Of a DNA stretch of 64,000 nucleotides, positions 24,998 to 33,490 are shown in pieces. Every line of letters begins with the position of its first letter. Within the stretch, counting starts at the first letter, position 1. Source of the stretch: an uncultured Cyclobacteriaceae bacterium (GTDB lineage: Bacteria > Bacteroidota > Bacteroidia > Cytophagales > Cyclobacteriaceae); assembly GCA_937146645.1 (NCBI GenBank), contig CAKZRQ010000023.1, positions 22,397 to 86,396 of the forward strand, in the 5' to 3' direction. Made by a program: the position numbers and the translations under genes. Under the pieces are notes generated by a model, which ran no database searches, was not told the origin of the DNA, and saw only the letters and a list, made by a program, of their open reading frames with translations.

Positions 24998-27115
24998 TTA
25001 CTCGGGAAGGGCAAATGCAACATAGCTATCGCCGCTCGGAGTTCCCTTTCCACCCCCGCATGCTATCACCAGAAACTGCTTTCCATTCATTTCATACATA
25101 GCAGGTGTCGCATGACCAGAAGCCGGCAACTTTGCTTCCCAAAGCTTTGCACCGGTCTCCTTATCAAATGCGCGTATCTTTTCATCCTTGGTAGCCGCAA
25201 TGAATAAAACTCCTCCGGCTGTTACCACTGGACCGCCATAATTTTCAGTACCTGTTGGTTCAAAGCCTATGGCAGAAAGCGAATCAATCTCTCCCAGTGT
25301 GACCTGCCATTTCTTCAAACCCGTATTCATATCGATAGCAGTTAAAAGTCCCCATGGAGGTTTACTTCCGTACAGACCATCCTTTGTGGTCAGGCGTTTA
25401 TATCCATCCATGTAGTACCTCGGAAAGAGCTGAGCATTTTCAGACTCTAATTCCTTTTTATCACTTTCCACAGGGGCATTCCCCAAAAGATAATCAGCCA
25501 GAATCAGTCTATCCTCTTCACTGATATAGTCGAAAGCCGGCATAGCTCCTCTTCCTTTTTTGATCAAAGCTATCAGAGAGTCTCTGGAATACTTTTCCTC
25601 CAAGCCGATGAGCGAAGGGATGGCTGGAGGATTAGCCTTGCGGTCTAAGCCATGACAGTTGCCACAGTAATTGGTATAAATGGATTGACCCAGATTTTCA
25701 AACTTGGCATTTGGGGTCATGCTGATCACCCAAGGGATTTGGTTGGCATTTACGTAGAAAGTCTGTGTTTCTGGATCAAAAGCTGCGCCTCCCCATTCTC
25801 CACCACCATCCATACCTGGAAAAAGTACAATCGGTTGATCGGGATTAGGTGGGAGCCAGGTATTCCCCATCAAAGCATTAGAAAGCTGATTTTCTATATC
25901 CTCGTTCCACTTGGGATTGAGGTCAATGATATCCTCCTTTTCAAATACCATATTCATAAATGGCTCTGGTAGAGAAGGAATAGGTTGGGTAGGGGAGGTA
26001 ACTTCCCCCGGAAGGATGCTCTGTGGAACTTCCACTTCATTAATATCCCAGATGGGTTCACCGGTGGTTCGGTCAAAAACATATGTGTGACCCTGCTTTG
26101 AAATTTGGGCTATTGCATCAATGACTTTTCCATCCTTTTCAATCGTGATGAGGTTTGGATTTGCCGGAAAGTCACGATCCCAGACATCGTGATGAACAGC
26201 CTGAAAGTGCCAAATTCGTTCTCCTGTTTTGGCGTCTAAAGCCAAAAGAGAATTTGCGAACAGATTATCTCCGTGCCGATAACCTCCATAAAAATCATAG
26301 GTGGCAGAACCAGTTGGCACAAAGACGATTCCTCGGTCCAGGTCTATGGTCATTCCTGCCCAATTATTGGCACCGCCTATCTCTGAAATGTACTCTGAGT
26401 CCCATGTTTCAAATCCAAATTCCCCTTCATGAGGAATGGTATGGAAAATCCATTCCATTTCCCCAGTGAGGACATTGTAGGCTCGAATATGGCCAGGAGC
26501 GGCGTCTAGACCTTCAGAGAGCCGCATTCCCATTATGATCAGATCTTCATAAATCACTCCGGGGGCATTGGCTACGATCAAAAAATCTTCTCGTTCAGTA
26601 TCTAGGTTTTTCCTTAAATCCACCTTGCCATTCTCGCCGAAATCCAGCTTAGGTTCCCCTGTCACTGCGTCCAGCGCCATCAGCCAGTTCCCCGCCCCAA
26701 AAAGAATTCGTTTGTCTGTCCCCTTCTCCCAATAAGTGACTCCTCGATTGGTACCGGCCCAGGAATTTTCACCACCCAGAATCTCAAAAGGATCAAATCT
26801 CCAGATCTCCTCACCAGTTCCGGCGTCCAGCGCAAAAATATCCAGGCTCGGTGTACTGCCATAAAGCATCCCATTCTTCACGATTGGCTGACATTGAATT
26901 TGACTTCTTTCAGTAGCATCTCCTGTGCGATAAGTCCAAGCCACTTCAAGCTGGCTTACATTCTCGGTGTTGATTTGGGTCAAGGAAGAATATCTCGAGC
27001 CATCTTCCGGACCACCGTAATGCGACCAATCGGTGTAATCTATTTGCTTAGATTTTTCTGATTGGCAAGCAATAAGGAGTAGTGATCCGAGGAAAAAGAA
27101 GATTCTTGATTTCAT
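24998..27115 (-). CDS. PQQ-dependent dehydrogenase lipoprotein with fused cytochrome c domain
   Basis: A quinoprotein of 705 residues related to membrane glucose and quinate dehydrogenases. The N terminus is a lipoprotein signal (LLIA then Cys17), placing it in the periplasm anchored by lipid rather than by transmembrane helices. The eight-bladed propeller shows WSHYGGPEDGSRYSSLTQI and the catalytic HHDVWDRDFPANP block. A cytochrome c insertion follows, with the haem site CGNCH in NYCGNCHGLDRKANPP (about residue 484) and a methionine in GAMPAFD as likely axial ligand. The propeller then resumes (GLLTAIDMNTGLKKW, ATPAMYEMNGKQFLVIACGGG). The sugar or polyol substrate is unknown. No PQQ synthesis genes lie in this window. 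Confidence 0.92.
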   Translation of the reverse strand: MKSRIFFFLGSLLLIACQSEKSKQIDYTDWSHYGGPEDGSRYSSLTQINTENVSQLEVAWTYRTGDATERSQIQCQPIVKNGMLYGSTPSLDIFALDAGTGEEIWRFDPFEILGGENSWAGTNRGVTYWEKGTDKRILFGAGNWLMALDAVTGEPKLDFGENGKVDLRKNLDTEREDFLIVANAPGVIYEDLIIMGMRLSEGLDAAPGHIRAYNVLTGEMEWIFHTIPHEGEFGFETWDSEYISEIGGANNWAGMTIDLDRGIVFVPTGSATYDFYGGYRHGDNLFANSLLALDAKTGERIWHFQAVHHDVWDRDFPANPNLITIEKDGKVIDAIAQISKQGHTYVFDRTTGEPIWDINEVEVPQSILPGEVTSPTQPIPSLPEPFMNMVFEKEDIIDLNPKWNEDIENQLSNALMGNTWLPPNPDQPIVLFPGMDGGGEWGGAAFDPETQTFYVNANQIPWVISMTPNAKFENLGQSIYTNYCGNCHGLDRKANPPAIPSLIGLEEKYSRDSLIALIKKGRGAMPAFDYISEEDRLILADYLLGNAPVESDKKELESENAQLFPRYYMDGYKRLTTKDGLYGSKPPWGLLTAIDMNTGLKKWQVTLGEIDSLSAIGFEPTGTENYGGPVVTAGGVLFIAATKDEKIRAFDKETGAKLWEAKLPASGHATPAMYEMNGKQFLVIACGGGKGTPSGDSYVAFALPE

Positions 27116-27161
27116 GAGAGCAATAGATTCAAGACCATATTACCCCCAAAGGATTTTGAAA

Positions 27162-27986
27162 TCAAGAATTGTAATCGAAATCTAAGGGATCAGGGAATTC
27201 GAACTCGAAACCCATGTCGGACACTTTCTCAGAAGAAATGAGCCTGAAAGTCTCATGCTTCACTTCAGAATAGGATTTGGGAGGATCAAAGTCTAAATTC
27301 TGAAGGCTCTTATCAATGATGGAATGTTTGGTGGGGTGTTCAGGAGCAACACCGTTAAACACCTCTTCCCAAAGCCCTTCCTCAATAATCCATTGGCAAA
27401 GATTTATGGCATCCGTCTGATGGATGTAATTCACTCGTGCCTCTCCATCTACATTTTCCTTTCCCTGGAAATACTTCGCTAGAGCACGTCCTGCACCCAT
27501 CAAACCACCAAATCGGATAATACTGAGTTCGTAAGCACGCTTCTCAGATATGATTCTTTCAGCTTCGAGGAGGATCTGATTTCCTGCGTTGGACCGGTCT
27601 AATTCATCCTCCTCATCATAAGGTTCTTCTCGTGGTTCATTGGGATAGATGCCGGTGCTTGAAATGAAAATCACCCGCTTGGCTTTGGATTGGTCAATCA
27701 GCTTTTTCAGGAAAGCGAGTTGCTGGTAATAGAAATCAGGTGCCTGAGTTCTGGATTTTGGAGGAATCGTAATTACGCATGTGTCTGTATCAAAGAGTTT
27801 ATTAAAGCCTTTACCCGTAGGGTGAGGATTAAGCTTCAGCGTAACCACTGAATAGGCTTCCTGACTGAGCCCCTTTGCTTTGTCATCACTAGTTGTACTG
27901 CCGATCACATCATAATCTTCAGACGATAACTTTTCTGCTAGTGCTTTGCCCAGCCAACCCAAACCAATGATACTTACCTTTTTCAT
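27162..27986 (-). CDS. NAD(P)-dependent epimerase/dehydratase-like protein (atypical SDR)
   Basis: A 274-residue Rossmann protein starting MKKVSIIGLGWLGKALAEKL, whose GxGWLG loop is typical of the YeeZ-like atypical SDR group. An STGIYP segment holds the Ser/Tyr region, followed by RFGGLMGAGR. It lacks a canonical YxxxK, so activity as a classical dehydrogenase is doubtful. The terminator at 27997-28019 separates it from the upstream hydroxylase gene, so it may have its own weak start or depend on read-through. Confidence 0.82.
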   Translation of the reverse strand: MKKVSIIGLGWLGKALAEKLSSEDYDVIGSTTSDDKAKGLSQEAYSVVTLKLNPHPTGKGFNKLFDTDTCVITIPPKSRTQAPDFYYQQLAFLKKLIDQSKAKRVIFISSTGIYPNEPREEPYDEEDELDRSNAGNQILLEAERIISEKRAYELSIIRFGGLMGAGRALAKYFQGKENVDGEARVNYIHQTDAINLCQWIIEEGLWEEVFNGVAPEHPTKHSIIDKSLQNLDFDPPKSYSEVKHETFRLISSEKVSDMGFEFEFPDPLDFDYNS

Positions 27987-27996
27987 GTCATATAAA

Positions 27997-28019
27997 AAAA
28001 CCTCCCTGAGGGAGGTTTT
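27997..28019 (-). terminator. Rho-independent terminator after the fatty-acid hydroxylase gene
   Basis: A 10-base perfect inverted repeat (AAAACCTCCC / TGA / GGGAGGTTTT) begins 3 bases after the hydroxylase stop and is followed on the minus strand by a T-run of seven. It lies between two co-directional genes. Confidence 0.85.
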
Positions 28020-28021
28020 AA

Positions 28022-28648
28022 TTAATCTTTCTTAGGCATTGTGCCAAATACGTAATCCCAAATCGGAGTACTTACACCAAAAGCTACATCTGGATCCTTG
28101 TAGTGATGTATCGCATGATTCACCCACAATACCTTGAAGAAATTCTTTGGTGGTTGATAAGCATGCACAATGTAATGCACACCTAAATAGGCCGCATAAC
28201 CGAACAGGAATCCAGGCACAAAATAAAGGGCGTAATCACCCAAAATCAGATTGAATACCAAGTATATTATTGCAGCATAGGCAGCACTCACAAATGGAGG
28301 CATGGCTAATCTGTCTTTATCTTTCGGGTAATCGTGATGCACTCCATGTACATTGTACTGAAGTTTATCTTTAATGGGAGTGTTTGGCTCCATGTGGAAG
28401 AAATACTTATGCATTAAATATTCGACCAAGGTAAAAGCCAAAAAGCCAATTGGGAAAAGGGCTAAACCTACATACCAGGTGATTTCCGTGGTGGTTACGG
28501 CATAATATTCAAGTACCACGCTAATACCCACAAACATGGTAATAGGAATAGAAATATGTGTTCTGGAGATTCGCTCAAGAATGGGATTTTCAAACATTTT
28601 GGCTGAGCCAAAATTATCCGGGCGCTCCAGTCTTCCAATCTTCTTCAT
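28022..28648 (-). CDS. Membrane fatty-acid hydroxylase (sterol desaturase superfamily)
   Basis: A 208-residue di-iron membrane enzyme. The histidine clusters are all present: HKYFFH, HGVHHDYP, HYIVHAYQ and HAIHHYKDP, spaced between about four hydrophobic helices. The arrangement resembles the fatty-acid 2-hydroxylase (FA2H/Scs7) branch, which hydroxylates sphingolipid acyl chains. Since Bacteroidota make sphingolipids, a role in that modification is plausible, but it is inferred. It is followed by its own terminator. Confidence 0.88.
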   Translation of the reverse strand: MKKIGRLERPDNFGSAKMFENPILERISRTHISIPITMFVGISVVLEYYAVTTTEITWYVGLALFPIGFLAFTLVEYLMHKYFFHMEPNTPIKDKLQYNVHGVHHDYPKDKDRLAMPPFVSAAYAAIIYLVFNLILGDYALYFVPGFLFGYAAYLGVHYIVHAYQPPKNFFKVLWVNHAIHHYKDPDVAFGVSTPIWDYVFGTMPKKD

Positions 28649-28756
28649 AATCTCAATCCTCTTTAGCTCAGAATAATAGGTTAAAGTTTTCTGTACAAAG
28701 ATATCTCTTTTTAGATTTTCTGGATAATAAATTGGCTAGAATTAAGCTGTTTTTGA

Positions 28757-29893
28757 TCAGGCTTTGGCCATTACCGATTCAATGGTTTCCTGATAATAAG
28801 CAATGTATTGAGGTAGAATTTGAGTGATGTCAAACTCTTTAGCTCTAGCTAAGGCATTCATTTTAAACCGGGGAAGATTTTCCTCCGCAAGGATATACTC
28901 AGATTTTTTGACCATATCCTCAATATCCCCTACCTCACATACGAATCCAGTTTTACCATCAACATTCAGCTCTGGGATTCCTCCGGCATTTGAGCTGATC
29001 ACTGGAACTTCGCATGCCATAGCTTCCAGGGCTGCCAGCCCAAAGCTTTCCTTTTCGGATGGCATTAAGAATAAATCTGAAACAGAGAGAACCTCTTCTA
29101 CTGCCTCTAATTTCCCTAGGAATCTGACGTCATCGCAAGCTCCCAATTCTCGACAAAGCCGCTCCATCGGATCTCTCTCGGGGCCATCACCCACCAGTAG
29201 GAGTTTTGCTGGAATGGACTTTCTGACCTCGTAAAAAACACGAATTACATCCTCGACTCTTTTTACCTTTCTGAAGTTGGATGTGTGAACCATGAGCTTT
29301 TCCCCATTTGGACAAATAGCCATTTTGAAATGCTCTTTTCTTTGCTTTTTGAAACGATTGAGATCAATGAAATTCGGGATTACCTTAATTGCTTTATTGA
29401 TATCAAAGTGCTCCAAAGTCTCTTGCCTCAGGTCTTCAGAGACTGCGGTAACTCCATCAGAATTATTGATGCTGAAGGTAACCACCGGCTCATAGCTTGG
29501 ATCTTTTCCAACCAAGGTTATATCAGTACCATGCAGGGTGGTCACCACTGGGATTTCAATGCCTTCTGTTTTTAAAATTTGCTTTGCCATAAAGGCTGCC
29601 GAAGCATGTGGGATGGCATAATGCACATGCAATAAATCAAGGTTCTCATACTTCACCACACTTACCATCTTACTGGCTAAAGCTAGTTCATAAGGTCTAT
29701 GCTCGAATAGTGGATAGCTTTTTATATCTACCTCGTGGTAATACAGGTTTTCACTAAAAAAGTCCAACCTTGTGGGTTGTCTGTAAGTAATGAAATGAAT
29801 CTCGTGCCCTAACCTGGCTAGTCCGATTCCTAGTTCAGTCGCAACAACACCACTTCCCCCAAAGGTGGGGTAGCAAACTATTCCAATTTTCAT
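28757..29893 (-). CDS. bshA: N-acetyl-alpha-D-glucosaminyl L-malate synthase BshA
   Basis: GT4 glycosyltransferase that joins GlcNAc from UDP-GlcNAc to L-malate, the first step of bacillithiol synthesis. The N-terminal block MKIGIVCYPTFGGSGVVATELG and LHVHYAIPHA are diagnostic of BshA; the donor-site region is MPSEKESFGLAALEAMACEVPVISSNAGGIPE. An upstream in-frame ATG at 29920 would add nine residues (MEIKVNSKK); the ATG at 29893 is preferred because family members begin here or a few residues earlier. Other bacillithiol genes are not in this window, so the low-molecular-weight thiol is inferred from this gene. Confidence 0.93.
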   Translation of the reverse strand: MKIGIVCYPTFGGSGVVATELGIGLARLGHEIHFITYRQPTRLDFFSENLYYHEVDIKSYPLFEHRPYELALASKMVSVVKYENLDLLHVHYAIPHASAAFMAKQILKTEGIEIPVVTTLHGTDITLVGKDPSYEPVVTFSINNSDGVTAVSEDLRQETLEHFDINKAIKVIPNFIDLNRFKKQRKEHFKMAICPNGEKLMVHTSNFRKVKRVEDVIRVFYEVRKSIPAKLLLVGDGPERDPMERLCRELGACDDVRFLGKLEAVEEVLSVSDLFLMPSEKESFGLAALEAMACEVPVISSNAGGIPELNVDGKTGFVCEVGDIEDMVKKSEYILAEENLPRFKMNALARAKEFDITQILPQYIAYYQETIESVMAKA

Positions 29894-30020
29894 TTTTTTT
29901 GAGTTTACCTTGATCTCCATCCTAACAAATAAGTGGTGTGGGATTGTTCAAAATAAGTTTCTTTTATACGTATAATTTGGAATTTTGATCATTCTTGCGA
30001 CACACGTAGCCCTATGAATT

Positions 30021-30689
30021 CTACTTCTTCTTTTCTTTTATCTGAAAAAGATAAGCTAAAGTCAATTCAAGAGTGGTAAAGTTCATATCAAAAATTCGAT
30101 CATTTTTTGAGTCCGGATTGGTGAAATCATAAGAAAATCTAGCCTCGGCACTAAGTGTGCTTTTCCCGAATAACTTAGAAAGTCCTGCTCCCCCTGTTAG
30201 ACCATACATAATCTTGTTAGTATTGTCATCAGCACCCCCAAAGGTCGGAAGTTCAGGAGGACTGGTATCAGAAAATTCTCTTTGGACATCCTCCGCATTG
30301 AGCAAATATCCGAAGTGAGGCCCAAGTTTCAGCTGGAACCGTCCACCTTTGCCAATGTAGAAGCTTGACAATACTGGCACCTTCAGGTAATCCAAATTAG
30401 TCTCGTTGGTTTGAGGGTTATCCTCATCGTCAGTGCTTTGCCGGAATCCTGAAGGTAGGTATTGTACATTTACTTCTATTCCAGCATTCTTAGCATTGAA
30501 GTGCTCAAAAACAAAGGCAAAGGTCGTTCCTCCTAACCCAGGTACCTCAACGTTACTTGTTCCGGCAGTCGGTAGATAGTTGTAATTAGAGGATGCGATT
30601 CCACCGCGAATACCAATACTGGTCTGCGCTGAAGCAAGACTAATACAGAAGAAAAGAAATAAGCCAAAAACACTCTTTAGCATGCTCAA
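30021..30689 (-). CDS. Outer-membrane beta-barrel protein (PorT-like)
   Basis: A 222-residue exported protein (signal peptide to about SLASAQ). The mature part is a run of amphipathic strands starting SIGIRGGIASSNY and including FAFVFEHFNAKNAGIEVNVQYL, YLKVPVLSSFYIGKGGRFQLKLGPHFGYLL, YGLTGGAGLSKLFGKSTLSAEARFSYDF and FTTLELTLAYLFQI, the pattern of the PorT/OMP_b-brl_2 family. It is the third gene of a minus-strand unit, 29 bases after the second MG2/plug protein, and may work with those proteins in the outer membrane. Confidence 0.78.
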   Translation of the reverse strand: MSMLKSVFGLFLFFCISLASAQTSIGIRGGIASSNYNYLPTAGTSNVEVPGLGGTTFAFVFEHFNAKNAGIEVNVQYLPSGFRQSTDDEDNPQTNETNLDYLKVPVLSSFYIGKGGRFQLKLGPHFGYLLNAEDVQREFSDTSPPELPTFGGADDNTNKIMYGLTGGAGLSKLFGKSTLSAEARFSYDFTNPDSKNDRIFDMNFTTLELTLAYLFQIKEKKK

Positions 30690-30718
30690 AAGTAAGGAAA
30701 AGCCACGCGCTTGAGTAA

Positions 30719-33490
30719 TTATTTAGGATTGATTGTGAAGGTTCCCGAAATAGGTATTCCGTCGAGGCCTAACCCTCTTACCCAAACAGTCATAGGTCCG
30801 GCATTTTCATTGGTATAAAATGACAAAGAAAGTTGGCCATTTTCATCTGTTACTAAGTATGGATTCCAATATAAAGTCTGACGTTTATCTTCAATGGTTT
30901 TATTCGGCTCCTGCGAATAGTCCAATGCAAAAAACTCTTGAGTTGGTTCAAAGCCTTCAATCTCAAACTCCGCAAAGCTCCCATCATTTTGATCACCCAC
31001 AGGTGAAGGGGCGTTCGGGTCATATTCCTTAAGATAAACAGCGATCACCCCATTTCGTCCTTCATCTCCAAGCATAGAAACGGTTCTGGAGACCACTTCC
31101 ACACGGTCAATATCAAATGGATTAATACTTCTTAGATTGTCCGCTGCTGTAGTGGCAGGTGAGGAAACCATTACAGCACCGTTCAGCATAATGAGTGGTT
31201 CCAAGGCACCTCCAATGGAGCTGCCCCCTCGAATTCTGATTTGTTGTCTTCCGCTTGCCCCAGATACAGATACCCTCATTCCTGGGACATTTCCTGCAAG
31301 GCTATTTACTAAGTCTGTTGTATTTCCTTGAGCAAAAAGATCTTCACCACTCACCACATATGTTGGTTTTCCATATAGTGCTTGTCTTTTTGGCTCCGCC
31401 TCATCTTCTACTAGAACTTCTTCTAATTCCTCAAACTCCTCCTCGTCTTCAATTGGTCTAATCGGTTCCGCCACTTCTTTGATTTCAGGGAAATCGATTT
31501 CTTTTGGGAAAGCCATAGGTGGCCTGGAGTTGTTGACCTTCTCAATTTTCTTAACAGGCTTGCCTTTCCTATCCGAAGCTTGCATGGCTAATTTCATAGT
31601 GCCATAGAATTCCATTCCTTCCATGAAGAACTCCCCTTGGCGATTAGCCTCTAAATTCACCATTCCTTCGAAGTCATTTACGAAGGCCACCACTTCTCCA
31701 GAAGTAGGACGATTTTTCTGATCATAAAGCATCCAGCCTTCTGTCAGATTAATTTCTACAGGATATGAGAAACGATCTAACCCCATCGATTCAGGAATCT
31801 CAGACAGCTCTAATGAGCTAACGATTCCATTGGGTTTGGTAATGGGTACAATTTGGGATTCGTCTGTGACTGAAACCGATAAGCTTGAAGGAATTGGTCT
31901 TCCTTCTTTATTGAAGATTTGAAGAGAGATATTTACCTGCTCTCTTTCTGAATAGCTTTGCTTATCAGTTAAGAGCCTCACTCGGAAAGGCTCGCCAGGC
32001 TCAGCCGCCTGTGATTCATTTACCCTTTGAAAGGGTGTAAGCACTCTTAAGGCTGTTGAATAATAATGATCAGGCCCATAATTCCTTGTCCAATTCGTAT
32101 ACGCCCTCAAAAAGTATCTTTCTTTTTCAAGATCCTCAGGCAAGTAAAAGTTTCCGTAAACAAGTCCATCCCTAATTGGGAATTTCTTGACCAATACCGC
32201 ATTCCTGTCTGCATCTACAAGCTCCACATGAAGGACCTTGCTTAATTCATTCCTGAGATAAGGGTTACCGTAATTGAGATAGCCTTTGAAAAATAGTTCA
32301 TCTCCAGCATAGTAGTAAGGCTTGTCAGTATGAAGGTATATTTTCTCCTGATAGTTTTGGGCCGTCTTTTCAAGGCTTTGTAGGAGAATGGCCTTCTCGG
32401 CATCATAGTCCAGGGGTAGGAGAGTAGAAATTCTTTTTCTATCCATGTCCCCAGAAAAGACCAATTTTTCCGGATTAAGGATAAAGCCATTTTCCTTTAC
32501 TTTAACGTAGTCACCTTCCACTTCAAGCCATGATACTGGATATGGAGCATCAGCATAGGTGTTCACCTGTGAATATCCCTTTTGATAATGAATTTCAATT
32601 CTACCTTTTAGATGAATCAAATATTGCCCAGGTTTATCTGCCGCCTTGACAAATTGATCAGATTTATAAGGAATTACAGAGTTACCGAGCTCATTGGCGA
32701 AATACTCAGAACGCATATTCATACTTGGAGATCCACCTGGTTTATCACCATATAGGAAAAACCCTTCCTTTTCCTGTTCATCCTTCACTATGGATCTGAA
32801 CATATTCATCGGGGATTTCCTATAAGCTTCAGCGCGATTTTGATCCCAAACTGATTTCTGAACATCAGAAAGCGGTTCTAGTTCCTCGAATCGAGCAGAA
32901 CCAGCAATTTTTGAATTTGTTCTTGATTGAAAGAAATCTTTTAGATCAAAAGTTATTTTATAGCCTAGATGATTATTGACAATCTCAATGGGTTGTTGTG
33001 AAGAAGCAGTGAAAGTGCCTTTTTCCTCTGACTCAGGAAAGTCTACTACCCATGGATTTAAAATTTCTGATTCTGAAGCGATTTCATCATTTCCAAGAAA
33101 CAGATTTTCAAATTTCCTCAGATCCCTTTCCCACGCCTTGTCTCTTGAGGCCTTTATTTCGACATCGCTTAACTCCGAAATGTAAGGCTCCATTTTAAGA
33201 TTCACAGTGAGCTCCCCACCCGGACTAAGAGTAACATTCTTAGTCTCGGCCACATATCCCAGAAATGAAAAACTGATCTCTATAGGTCCGGGCTCCAAGC
33301 CGGAAAGTACGTAAGTACCATCCATTTCAGTGGCGGTACTTATGGTGGTGTTGTTTACGAATACGTTGCAAAACGGAAGCGTTTCCCCCGTTTCAGCATC
33401 AGTTATCAAGCCTTTGATGGTAGCTGTCTGAGCATTTATTGAAAAAAGTATGCTCAAGAAAAGTATTGAGAAGAGTAAGGGTTTTTTCAT
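30719..33490 (-). CDS. Carboxypeptidase-regulatory-like, MG2 and TonB-plug domain protein (copy 2)
   Basis: A 923-residue exported protein (signal ends near SINAQ). Domains in order: a carboxypeptidase regulatory-like beta domain (about 22-110), an unassigned region (to about 365), an MG2-like domain (EKIYLHTDKPYYYAGDELFFKGYL, about 380-480), further beta domains with an acidic linker near 680-700 (EDEEEFEELEEVLVEDE), a TonB plug (about 705-815, GNTTDLVNSLAGNVPGM, RIRGGSS, VEVVSR, GRNGVIAVY) and a C-terminal YWNP beta domain. No barrel follows. Its ATG overlaps the stop of the preceding paralogue by 4 bases. Confidence 0.83.
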   Translation of the reverse strand: MKKPLLFSILFLSILFSINAQTATIKGLITDAETGETLPFCNVFVNNTTISTATEMDGTYVLSGLEPGPIEISFSFLGYVAETKNVTLSPGGELTVNLKMEPYISELSDVEIKASRDKAWERDLRKFENLFLGNDEIASESEILNPWVVDFPESEEKGTFTASSQQPIEIVNNHLGYKITFDLKDFFQSRTNSKIAGSARFEELEPLSDVQKSVWDQNRAEAYRKSPMNMFRSIVKDEQEKEGFFLYGDKPGGSPSMNMRSEYFANELGNSVIPYKSDQFVKAADKPGQYLIHLKGRIEIHYQKGYSQVNTYADAPYPVSWLEVEGDYVKVKENGFILNPEKLVFSGDMDRKRISTLLPLDYDAEKAILLQSLEKTAQNYQEKIYLHTDKPYYYAGDELFFKGYLNYGNPYLRNELSKVLHVELVDADRNAVLVKKFPIRDGLVYGNFYLPEDLEKERYFLRAYTNWTRNYGPDHYYSTALRVLTPFQRVNESQAAEPGEPFRVRLLTDKQSYSEREQVNISLQIFNKEGRPIPSSLSVSVTDESQIVPITKPNGIVSSLELSEIPESMGLDRFSYPVEINLTEGWMLYDQKNRPTSGEVVAFVNDFEGMVNLEANRQGEFFMEGMEFYGTMKLAMQASDRKGKPVKKIEKVNNSRPPMAFPKEIDFPEIKEVAEPIRPIEDEEEFEELEEVLVEDEAEPKRQALYGKPTYVVSGEDLFAQGNTTDLVNSLAGNVPGMRVSVSGASGRQQIRIRGGSSIGGALEPLIMLNGAVMVSSPATTAADNLRSINPFDIDRVEVVSRTVSMLGDEGRNGVIAVYLKEYDPNAPSPVGDQNDGSFAEFEIEGFEPTQEFFALDYSQEPNKTIEDKRQTLYWNPYLVTDENGQLSLSFYTNENAGPMTVWVRGLGLDGIPISGTFTINPK

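Noticed and set aside
29964..29975. AT-rich 12-base palindrome TTATACGTATAA upstream of bshA
   Set aside because: Short AT-rich palindromes are expected by chance in this composition, and no second copy or clear promoter relation was seen.
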